Source: Saccharomycopsis malanga
Taxonomy: Eukaryota; Ascomycota; Saccharomycetes; Ascoideales; Saccharomycopsidaceae
DNA length: 64,000 nt
NCBI GenBank assembly: GCA_004014935.1
Contig: CP025321.1
Span: forward strand, 496,001-560,000
Direction of reading: 5' to 3'
Shown here: positions 39,500 through 48,692 of the stretch, piece by piece
How positions within the stretch are numbered: the first letter of the stretch is position 1
How the letters are laid out: the number at the start of each line of letters is the position of its first letter
Program-made: the position numbers and the translations under genes
The notes under the pieces: model-generated
The model's input: only the letters and a program-made list of their open reading frames with translations
What the model was told of the DNA's origin: nothing
Database searches by the model: none

Positions 39500-40098
39500 A
39501 ACTATGCGATCGGGGTTTGATATCTAACAAGAGTGGCAGTTAACGCAATCTTTGATAAAATATTAATACTCAAAATACCACATATGACAAGTCTAGCCAA
39601 ACATAAAATGATATTCTCAAGTAAAACAAAAAAAATATAATAATAATAATAATATAATCAATTAGATGACCTTCTTTCTCCCTATAAAACTAACTACTAC
39701 CACTGTCACGAGCAAATAATTCTATAATACCTGTCTGGAATGCCAGATTATTCAAGGAGATGCATGAATCACATGCTTTGTAAATATGAAGGATGCATGT
39801 CTGGTGTGGTCTGCATGAATGAATGCATGAATGAATGCATTCATTCATGCAGGTGTCATGTCATTCGCGCCTTTCCCTGCATATAAAAACTGGACTAAAA
39901 TTTTTCCTGCCGAGGAGGAGAACTGCTGTCTTGCTAAGTAGATCGATGATATCGGGACTAAGATCCTTTTTTTTTGATTTTTTTTTGGATTGCCTTAATT
40001 CTGATAAGCAAACACCAAGTTTTGTTTTTAACAATTTCTATTGAAATATCACAGCCAAAGTTGTTGATAAATTATTCCAACTGCATATCAGATCGACT
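39500..40098. promoter_or_regulatory. Divergent JID1/FCY1 promoter with TGCATGAATGAA palindrome
   Basis: A perfect 28-bp palindrome lies at 39824-39851 (half-site TGCATGAATGAATG). It is preceded by another direct copy of TGCATGAATGAA at 39812-39823, and further TGCAT words lie at 39760-39800. TGCAT is the core bound by APSES-type regulators (Sok2, Phd1, Efg1). Binding here is inference. Confidence 0.5.
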
Positions 40099-40566
40099 AT
40101 GACGCAAGATAAGAAGGTTTTTGACGATCAAATGGGTATGGATATTGCCTATGAAGAGGCGGTGAAGGGCTATGAAGAAGGAGGCATTCCAATAGGATCT
40201 TGTATCATTGACAATAATGGCAATGTGCTTGGCAGAGGCCATAATCTTCGTGTTCAAAAAGATTCTGCAGTGTTCCATGGCGAGACTTCTGCTTTGGAAA
40301 ATGCTGGCAGATTGCCAGCATCAGTCTATCAAAAGTGCACTTTGTATAGTACATTGAGTCCTTGTCACATGTGTTCTGGAGCAGCTCTTCTTTATAAGTT
40401 TAACAGAATTGTTTTTGGGGAAAACGACAATTTTGTTGGTGCCGAGGAGTTGCTCAAATCCCAAGGGGTTGACCTTATAAATGCTCAAGATGAAAGATGT
40501 AAGGCCATTATGTCCAAATTTATTAGAGAAAAACCGCATATATGGGACGAGGATATTGGCATTTGA
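40099..40566 (+). CDS. FCY1: Cytosine deaminase
   Basis: A 155-residue zinc enzyme that converts cytosine to uracil in pyrimidine salvage and also acts on 5-fluorocytosine. The catalytic motif HGETSALENAG holds the zinc histidine and the proton-shuttle glutamate. PCHMCSGA provides the two zinc cysteines. The N-terminal GMDIAYEEAVKGYEEGGIPI and C-terminal FIREKPHIWDEDIG are family hallmarks, and the length equals that of S. cerevisiae Fcy1 (158) within a few residues. The start is the first ATG. Only 83 bases separate its stop from the tail of SINE copy E. Confidence 0.96.
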   Translation: MTQDKKVFDDQMGMDIAYEEAVKGYEEGGIPIGSCIIDNNGNVLGRGHNLRVQKDSAVFHGETSALENAGRLPASVYQKCTLYSTLSPCHMCSGAALLYKFNRIVFGENDNFVGAEELLKSQGVDLINAQDERCKAIMSKFIREKPHIWDEDIGI

Positions 40567-40648
40567 GTTGCAAAGGGTTTTATGAAAGAGGATTCAAATC
40601 CACATGAGTTTTGCGTTATATATATGAAATAAAAGAGCAAGGAATAAA

Positions 40649-40990
40649 CGAATAAGTAAACGAATAAATAAACGAATAAATAAATGAATAAATAAATAAA
40701 TGAATGAATAAATGAATAAATAAATAAATGATAATAATATCATATATTTTGAGCTAACAAGGGACTGGTAAAACTAGTAAGAAAAACCCAATAATGTCCT
40801 GTTGATCGTAATTGTCCTACCCAATTTGTTAAAAGTGAGTACTAGACTTTGGTCTAGGTGATGTTTCAGACAGTTACAATTTCTTGTTCGGCATAGTAAA
40901 AAGTGTTCGTGTCGGGAATCGAACCCGAGTTCCTGTTAGGTCTTTTTACTCTTTTCCGAAAGCACTAACCATTTGAGCCATCCGGCCCAG
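40649..40990 (-). mobile_element. SINE-like element copy E with intact A and B boxes
   Basis: On the minus strand: CTGGGCCGGATGG, A box TGGCTCAAATGG (40969-40980), GGAAAAGAGTAAAAAGACC, B box GGTTCGATTCC (40915-40925), then a T5 run. The body shares AACTGTCTGAAACATCACC and TAGACCAAAGTCTAG with copy D. The 3' end is GCTCAAAATATATGATATTA. A long simple tail of TTTATTCATT-type units runs down to 40649. A direct repeat AAGGAATAAA lies at 40639-40648 and at 41009-41018. The acceptor ends of the tRNA-like head do not pair, so it is not a functional tRNA. Confidence 0.85.
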
Positions 40991-41018
40991 TGTAAAAAGA
41001 TATCAAATAAGGAATAAA

Positions 41019-41292
41019 TTAGGTGACAAGTGAATGTTTCAAGTAGTTTTAATATTTTAAACTTTGAAATATAACTAAAAGTAATGCTGAGATGTTGTTT
41101 ATAACTATATGTTGGTGTATTTTCTAAATAAATAAATAGGGACTACTGAAAGTTGTCATGTTGGAAATTATCTAGTGCGATGCTTAACAAAGCTTAATCG
41201 CCAAGCGCCACCACGGCACTAATACTTTTCCTGCCAGAGTGGGAAATAATATAAATTGAAATATTAAAACTAATTGACAAAGTTAATAAGAC
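41019..41292. other. MEK1 upstream region
   Basis: Short AT-rich promoter. An imperfect inverted repeat GCGATGCTTAA / AAGCTTAATCGC lies at about 41176-41202. Confidence 0.35.
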
Positions 41293-43222
41293 ATGGTTTG
41301 TTTTGGGTATTTGAAAATAGCCCTGGACCAGGTTTCTCAAGTTGAGCTTCAGTGCCAAAACTTGATTCGTGCTGAGACCAGTGGCGAGAAGATGATTAGA
41401 GAAGAAACACTTTTCAATAATATAAGGCGGTCTTTTTACAAGCTGGGTGTGCTCAAGATCAACAAATGTACTGTCACTACTATTGGGAGAGATCCAGGAC
41501 TCAGCGGGTTGGTGATCAACAGCCCTTATGTTTCTACTAAACATTGTTCTATATGGGGCGTCCAATTTGAAGACGGGTCGTTACCAATGATATATCTCAA
41601 AGATACCAGTTTGAATGGGGTGTATATCAACGGCAAAAAGACTTGTAAAAACCAGGTTGTCTTGTTAAACCATAATGATGTTGTAGAAATGAAATGTGCA
41701 TTCCACGCGGTCTTCAAGTATACTACAAAGTATAAAACATTACATCTTCAAAACAGTGCTCTTTTTGAAAACAAGATTGTAGATCAATCAATTGAACAAG
41801 TTTCCTCAACTTGGCTTATAAGCGAAAGAGTCCTAGGCGAAGGAACGTTTGGTAGCGTTCATGTTGGGAAACATTGCAGTATTAAATGTTCTACAGGTGA
41901 AAATGTTCCCTCAAAATCCTCGGAAACAAACACTAGTAAAACACTTTGTGCTGTAAAAATTATTAAAACTATCAACTATAATGTACAAGTCAAAGAAGCA
42001 GAGATTCTGGAAAAGTTGGATCATGTAAGTAATAACCAACTGCCGTCTTTTCTTATTATTATTCTTTGGTTTGTTCAGGCACTTTCAACAATTTGTCCCA
42101 AGCTTGATTAAGCTAGCTTTTACATGGCAATCCAAGCAAAGTTGCGATTGCATTGCAAAGATCAGCCAAAAATCAGTGCTTAAAACCAAATCTCAACATA
42201 TAATTGATCTTGATGGACATTGATACCATTGGGGCTACAAGCTTTTGAATTTAGAACCTTCCTTTTGTTATGATTGCGGATTTGTTTTCCTTATTTCAAC
42301 CTTAATTTGATTCAAGCTCCCAAATGTGGAGCACTTACTAACATTCCAGCCTAATATTGTCAAGGTTTACGAAACGGTGGCCACGCAAGGACGGTTATAC
42401 ATTTACGAAGAGCTAGTGTGTGGTGGAGACTTGTTTTCCTACCTGTCACGGTCGTCTTATTTGTCACCGATTCCAGAACCTGAAGCAATGATGATGTTTT
42501 ATCAAGTGTTGCTAGCAATCGACTATCTACACCAGCATGGAATTGTGCACCGAGATTTAAAGGTAAGTTTCCCAGTACGGCGATTTTAGCTTTGGATAAT
42601 GTTTACTAATTAGGAAACTAAACAGTTGGACAATATTTTATTGGAATCTCCAGAACCGTTGACAAGGGTGGTACTTGCTGATTTTGGAACTGCATGTAAC
42701 GTTGCTATCAACGATCATTTTCTTGCTACCAGCAATGGTATCAAGAAAAGAATGAATACTCTTGTAGGAACAGCAGAGTACAGTGCTCCAGAGATTGGAT
42801 TTGTGCGTCAGCTAGACCGTCAGCACCAACAAGAAGATGATTACAAGTTGGATTTTGAAGGGGAAAGGATTTTAGATACTTATGAGGGCATTGGTCGCAA
42901 CGAGGCGCTTGAGTTTCCAGAATATACCAAGAAATGTGATTTTTGGTCTATTGGGGTTATATTGCATATGCTGTTGACAGGAATATCGCCATTTCTTAGA
43001 GATGATGACAAAAGTACCATCAAGGCAGTTGTCCAAGGAAAATTAGACTTTGAAAAAGAACAATGGAAAAACGTGAGTGCCCAAGCACAAGATATTGTGG
43101 CCAAGTTACTACAAACCAATGTTCAGAAACGGTTTGATGTTGAACAATGTATGAATCATGTCTGGATTTCTGATCATGTCCCAGTGTTGCAAGACGTCTA
43201 CAAGAAGAAAATTATTCATTAA
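41293..43222 (+). CDS. MEK1: Meiosis-specific FHA-kinase Mek1, two introns
   Basis: Three exons: 41293-42024, 42350-42562, 42626-43222, giving 513 residues. Exon 1 has an FHA domain (TIGRDPGLSGLVINSPYVST, KHCSI, SLNGVYING) and the kinase glycine loop LGEGTFGSV with AVKII. Exon 2 has GGDLFSYL and ends HRDLK. Exon 3 starts LDNILLE with DFG and then GTAEYSAPEIGF, as in yeast Mek1 GTPEYCAPEVGF. LLTGISPF and the final YKKKII also match Mek1 rather than Rad53 or Dun1. Intron 1 has GTAAGT, TACTAAC and CCAG; intron 2 has GTAAGT and ACAG. Mek1 enforces inter-homologue recombination in meiosis. CTG encodes conserved leucines here (FSYL, LLTG). Confidence 0.85.
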
Positions 43223-43270
43223 TCAAACTGCTTACAACAATTGACTTTAAGCTATAAATTTAGTTTTGGT
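43223..43270. other. MEK1 3' spacer
   Basis: Short spacer between the MEK1 stop and a possible small frame. Confidence 0.4.
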
Positions 43271-43378
43271 ATGGTACTAGAACAACTGTTGAATGCCGTG
43301 TACGGCTGGATTGCTTCTGTATTGATGCTTATTATAAAGGGTCTTGAACAACTATTGCTAAAACTTGTCAAAGCGTGA
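43271..43378 (+). CDS. Possible 35-residue hydrophobic peptide
   Basis: An ATG-initiated frame just 49 bases after the MEK1 stop. It encodes a strongly hydrophobic, leucine-rich peptide: MVLEQLLNAVYGWIASVLML followed by IIKGLEQLLLKLVKA. It could span a membrane once. It matches no small protein I know, and a frame this short can arise by chance. Confidence 0.3.
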   Translation: MVLEQLLNAVYGWIASVLMLIIKGLEQLLLKLVKA

Positions 43379-45882
43379 TGAAAATGAAATACTTTTTGGG
43401 AAGTTTATCCAGCATTAAGATCCCGGGCCCCTTTAAGGCTTTGAAACATGCATGCCAAACTCACTGGGTTTAAATTATTGCTAATCAAAATGTATTTATC
43501 ACTGCCTGTGAAGGAAAGAAGATATCCTCTTTTGTAAATTGTAAGACATTAAAACAGATATTGTAAGACAAAACTTTTGCAAAACAAATACTGTACAGTA
43601 TATTGATATATCTAGGCACCCATCGTGCGTTTCAGTACACTGAAACTATATATAACGTTTCAGGTATAGATCAGATTGTTAGGCCTTTCAAACTATAAAG
43701 GCTTACGGATTTACATCTCAATTTGGTGAGTGTAATATGCATATCGTATGTATCACATTGTTTTATGCTTCTCAGTGTAGCAGGTATACCATTCCAGAGG
43801 GTTGGGGATGGTGATAAAAGTGTCAAAGCAAAAAGCTAATAAAGATTAACGACATGGACGCCCATGCACCCATCCACGGAGTTTCACACTTAACAGGGTT
43901 ATTATCTAGTTGTCGCTATCACCAAATGACCATATACTTCCTGAAACATGCTGCACATGCGCACGCATGTCACCTGCGGCAAGTGAGTCATGGAATCTTG
44001 AGTCAAAAGATGAATGCATTCGATGCATGCCTCTACTAACATGTTTCTTTTTTGATCTTGTTCTCTTGGAGAATCAGGTCCGAACTTTGCTACTGTTGCT
44101 GACATAGCAACGGCTTAGATGGCAGATTATCGTTGGCTTGTTATTCTGAGACAATACAGGCCTGCGTTCCAGCAACCGAATTTAAGGTTTGTCAGGCAAA
44201 ATTCCTCGGGAAAAATAATTGAAAGGCTGCAATGTCCAACGCGCAGGACAATTGCTTATTGTTTGTTAGGTGTCTCGCTTGGGGCGCCTACGGGAGGCAG
44301 GACGGACATGCCCTGTAGGACATGCTTTACGGAAGGTTTGAGAAACGCGAAGGTTACAGCTGCAATATGACCTATCTAGATCGATTTTGCTAGTAAAGAG
44401 CAACCTTACCGATTCGTATTTCTTGTCGTTCATCTATACAGTTTAAGTTGGGAATCTTAAACAAGTTGGTGGGCATGCTATATTTAGGAGGGACTACGGA
44501 ATTATACGGAACCTTGTTTTATTTGTCCGTATTGACTCTTCAATGTGAAACTGGGGTTATACAAGAACCTGCAGCGGGCCTGTCGGGACATACCTGTAGA
44601 ACTGCAAGAACGTTGTAAAGGTGCATGTGCAAGACGCTTGTTGGATGTGGATGGCGGTGGTTTTCCGTTGCATCCTACCGCATACGGTGCATGGGGAGCG
44701 GTGCATGCGGTACTATGCGATGCGATGCATGCGATTCTTCTGGTCTGCGGTAGATTTCGCATAGAAGGGGGAGAAAATCTGCAAAATGGCGCAGTTTTCT
44801 TGTTTTGCATGGACGCAATGCAAAAGCTGCATACAAAAAAAAACAACAAAAAACAAAAAAAAATGCACTCTGAGCAAATAGCTGCTTGGACCATGCAGAA
44901 TTCTGCTGTATGGCGCAGACACCAGAATTGTTCAGGATTGTCTCCGATGACGATGAGACTATATAATTTTTAACATGACCATTAGTGCAACACGGCCAAG
45001 CTTATACAACTTGTTTAGTGTTATTTGCTGCCCTTGGATGATAGTCAAGTATATATAGTATAGCTCTGTACAGTATTGAGGAGTTGATGCTTTATGATTG
45101 CAAAACTTTACTTTTGTTTATGCAGACATTTGTCCAACAACTGGTCCTTGTCAATATGTTGTTGTATTACATCAACAAATAAGCATTTAAATGAAAAAAG
45201 AGCCTAAAAAGGAAATGACCCCAAATGACAAAAAATAAAAAACAAAATTTTTTTTTTCTCTTGCAGCGTTTTTTTCACGCTTTTTTTCCCCAAATTTGTC
45301 TTGTTGTCCCGGCGGCTCCTACAACTTACATGAAAGTATTTCGAGATTGTTTCCTTTAACAGTATTTTGTAAAAGTATGTTCTCGTCATATATATATATA
45401 TATGTTAAGGAAAAAAATAATCATGTAGCACCTTACTTCTTGCAACCGCATGCTACTGCAACTTGCAGTGTTACTTGCATTCCAATTTCGTTCCGTTTTT
45501 TCCATCCGCTCGACTGTTGTGCAAATTGCATGCATTTTACTTCTCACTCTGCAGGTTGCATTTTACTTTTTTTTTTTTATTTATTTCTTCACGCGTACAG
45601 CAACAGCTATTATTTCAACAAGAAGCAAAAGAAAGATTGAAAAAAAAAAAATTGAAAAAAATTATACTCTGTCCGTTCCTAGTTTGCCTTTGTTTGAATA
45701 AACTAACTTTTTTTTTTTCTTTTCTTCCTTTTTCTAGATTTTGTTTTTCAGCGTTCTCATTTTTACTTTTCTCTTCTTCTTTATATTTTCTTGAGACATT
45801 CCACCTTTTGTTATTAATTGCAAAGCGTTCAAAAGGTATTATTACAAATTGTCGACATTTTTGAAATAATATAGTAAAGATC
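43379..45882. other. Long NAM8 upstream region rich in TGCATG words
   Basis: About 2.5 kb with no convincing gene. Three islands are rich in TGCATG or GCATGC words: 43855-44035, 44620-44760 (GC-rich, with GTGCATG, GATGCATGCG) and 45450-45560 (CGCATGCTACTGC, TTGCATGCA). The last 300 bases before NAM8 are pyrimidine-rich with poly-T runs. An open frame at 44545-44973 has no ATG at its start and no similarity. A long promoter or 5' leader with APSES-type sites is the likeliest reading. Confidence 0.45.
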
Positions 45883-47235
45883 ATGTCTTCTCTTTCTAAC
45901 TTTGGGGGTTTTGGATCTCAACCATTTTCCTTGCAACAATCGCAGCAATTTCTTCAAACTGACACTTCTCTTCTTAGTCAATTGCCTACTGCTCAATCGC
46001 CAGTTTTATCTCAACAGTCTATGTTAGAACAGCCTTTTCAAATGTCCCAGTTTAGCATGAATCCTTCTTCGACTTCCAGTGTTCCTTCTTCATCGCTTCT
46101 CAACTCATCGCCTTCTCAATTACAACAATCCAAGGAAAAGTCCCAGTTATGGATGGGCGAGTTGGATCCTTGGTGGGATGAGAACGCCATAAGATCCATC
46201 TGGGCTTCTTTGGGCGAAACTGTATTGGGAGTCAAACTCATCAAGGAGAAAAACAATTCCGAAGTGCACAATGCTGGCTATTGTTTTGTTGACTTTGGTT
46301 CTTATCTAGCTGCTTCCAAAGCTATTTTGAAAAACGGCCTACTTATTCCAGGAACTTCCAAGGTATTGAAATTGAACTGGGCTTCTGGAGGAAACTCTTC
46401 TGTACCTTCCAATGTTGGTGTTCCTGTAATTAACAATGGTGCTTCGTTACAAAAGAACGAAGCTTCCATTTTTGTAGGTGATCTTGCTAATGATATTAAA
46501 GAACAAGAATTGTTTGAGCTATTTAGATCTAGATATCCCTCAGTGACAAATGCCAAAATCATGGTTGATCCATTGACCGCTTCTTCTAGAGGTTATGGCT
46601 TTGTTAGATTTGCTAGCGAAATGGAACAACAAAGAGCTTTATTGGAAATGAATGGAATTGTTCTCAATGGAAGAGCCATCCGTGTCAGTACTGCTGTTCC
46701 TAAAAATTCCACCAATTCCAGTAATAGTAATAATTCTTTGTTTGGTAGCGCATCAAACAGTCCTACCAAGACTCAACAGCCACAGACTGCTACTTCTCAG
46801 TTGCAACCTGCCTTGAACCAATACACCGACCCTAACAATACCACAGTCTTTGTCGGCGGCCTCAGTAATGGCGTAAGTGAACAACAATTGCGCTCCTTTT
46901 TCCAAAGCTTTGGCGATATCATCTACGTCAAGGTTTTGCAAAACAAAGGCTGTGGATTTGTCCAATACGTCTTGAGATCAAGCGCCGAAAACGCTATTCA
47001 ACAAATGCAAGGTTATCCAATTGGAAATTCCAGAATTAGATTGTCTTGGGGTAGAAGTTCAACCCAAAACAATCAGAACCAGCAAAAATATTTACAACAA
47101 TTGGCTGCTCCTAGCATTTACGCTCAATTCACAGAACCAACTGATCAATTCAGATTAAACACTTTGCTTAATGCTGCTAAAGATGGTAGATTGGATAGAG
47201 TAGAAACTTCCTCCAATGGTTTCATTTACGCTTAA
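45883..47235 (+). CDS. NAM8: Nam8/Ngr1-type RNA-binding protein with three RRMs
   Basis: A 450-residue protein. The N-terminus is Gln/Ser-rich. RRM1 (about 85-165) starts QLWMGELDPWWDENAIRSIW, the WMGxLxPWxxE signature of Nam8, Ngr1 and Csx1. RRM2 starts SIFVGDLANDIKEQELFELF and contains RGYGFVRF. RRM3 starts TVFVGGLSNGVSEQQLRSFF and contains GCGFVQY, followed by LSWGRSS. A short polar tail follows. Nam8 is a U1 snRNP component that stabilises weak 5' splice sites, including meiotic ones. The sister Ngr1 is larger, with Asn-rich tails, so Nam8 is the better fit. Both flanks are very long and T-rich. Confidence 0.8.
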   Translation: MSSLSNFGGFGSQPFSLQQSQQFLQTDTSLLSQLPTAQSPVLSQQSMLEQPFQMSQFSMNPSSTSSVPSSSLLNSSPSQLQQSKEKSQLWMGELDPWWDENAIRSIWASLGETVLGVKLIKEKNNSEVHNAGYCFVDFGSYLAASKAILKNGLLIPGTSKVLKLNWASGGNSSVPSNVGVPVINNGASLQKNEASIFVGDLANDIKEQELFELFRSRYPSVTNAKIMVDPLTASSRGYGFVRFASEMEQQRALLEMNGIVLNGRAIRVSTAVPKNSTNSSNSNNSLFGSASNSPTKTQQPQTATSQLQPALNQYTDPNNTTVFVGGLSNGVSEQQLRSFFQSFGDIIYVKVLQNKGCGFVQYVLRSSAENAIQQMQGYPIGNSRIRLSWGRSSTQNNQNQQKYLQQLAAPSIYAQFTEPTDQFRLNTLLNAAKDGRLDRVETSSNGFIYA

Positions 47236-48692
47236 CTAATCTACACATACTTTAAGCTTTCACTTCTTTATCTTCTTGAATCATTCAAATCTACTTGTGT
47301 GTTATTCTTCTTTTTTTTTTCTGAATTTCAATTTGATTTATTTCATTGAGAAAAAAATTAAAAAAAGGGAAAAAAGGAAAATAGGAAAAAAGAAAAAAAT
47401 TAAAAAAAAAAAAAAAATTATCTCTTGTCATTATTGATTATTACGTTATCCATAACACTTGTTGTTTCATGTTTTGCTCAAAATATCATTTACCACTTGT
47501 TTTTTTTAACATCTGTTCTTCACAATTGCTTGCTTTGTTTGTCTTACCATTTTGTCAGTTTTTGCTCTTTTTGGCTTCTCATTGAAGCTCAAGTCATGCC
47601 AGGTTTTAAACTTTTTACATTTATTTTCCTTTTACCAACCACCCAATTGTTTACTCACGTCACAAATTTGTCAATTTCTGGATTGTTTGATTTTTTTCGT
47701 GCTTTTCCATCAGTTGTGTTTTATCTGTGTGTTTTTTTTACCATCTTTAGCTTTTGTTCTGAATTGTTGACTCTCTGAAGAAACCCGAGATATCATTCAG
47801 TCGAATGAATCAATCCATTTTGTCGCCTTTCATTCACTAATATTTTGTTAATTGCTCACCATCACAATGTGCTTGAAAAATTCTGTTTCTTCTTCAATGT
47901 TCCACGTCTTTTATCATTTGTTATTGCTGCTTTGCCGTTCAATGCATCCATGCTCATTGCTGTTTCACTCTTTTTTGTTTCCCATTTATAATGTTGATGA
48001 TAACGATATCGCTCTCATATTTTATCAAAGGTGTTTCAAGGAAAGGATAGCCAAGTATCAAGGTTTATTTACAATAATAATCCTTGCTTTTACTTCTTTT
48101 TCTTCTCTTTCTTATTATTTTTAACTCACTTCTTTTGTTTTCTTGCCTCGTGCAATTCCGTTTTTCATTTTGCTTTTACTATATGATTATCTGGATAAAC
48201 AAAAAAAATAACCCAAATGTTCTCCAACCTTTTTGCCTTTGATTGTCTTTTTGTCCTATTTACTTGTATGTCTTGCTATAAAATACTAAAATTCAATAAA
48301 TTGTCCCTGCTTTTTTCATCAGAATGTTGCTGATGTAGTAATTTTAATCCCAGTACTATAAATCAGATCTTACCCATCTTGATTAATGAAAACTACACGT
48401 ATAAAAATAATAGCTCACTTTCTTTTAAAGCTGCTTTTGCAGTCAGTCTATGCTTTTCTAAATCTTACACATCTAGCACTTTGCTATACTCTATGTATTC
48501 AACATACACTTCCTATATACTAGAAACCACTTCATCTATCATGTTCTTCACATATGACGTGCGCTTAGACATTTGGGTACGGCAGATCAAAATGTTTATT
48601 TAGCACATGTTTTCACTACAGTACATTGTTATGTCATGTTGAAGTTATATGCCATGAATTATGAGAGTTTTTTAATGGGTTCATAAGTAAGA
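47236..48692. other. Long T-rich 3' region of NAM8
   Basis: About 1.45 kb, with long poly-T and poly-A tracts (for example around 47400). Its frames are low-complexity Phe/Leu strings from T-rich DNA. No gene or RNA recognised. Confidence 0.4.

Noticed and set aside
40911-40990. A functional intron-containing tRNA gene on the minus strand.
   Set aside because: A and B boxes are good, but the 5' end (GGCCGGA) and the 3' end (CACGAAC) cannot pair and no anticodon stem forms. Related sequence recurs at the other repeat copies.
42385-43000. CTG-clade assignment (CTG read as serine).
   Set aside because: CTG stands at leucine positions in conserved MEK1 motifs (FSYL, LLTG) and in EXO84, which argues for the standard code. 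No tRNA evidence in the window settles it.
44545-44973. A 142-codon plus-strand frame in the NAM8 upstream region.
   Set aside because: No ATG at its beginning, no similarity, overlapping open frames on the other strand, and composition explained by TGCATG repeats.
48379-48603. A small gene upstream of NIP100, possibly holding the missing CAP-Gly exon.
   Set aside because: Its translation is low-complexity Ser/Tyr sequence without glycine-rich CAP-Gly motifs.
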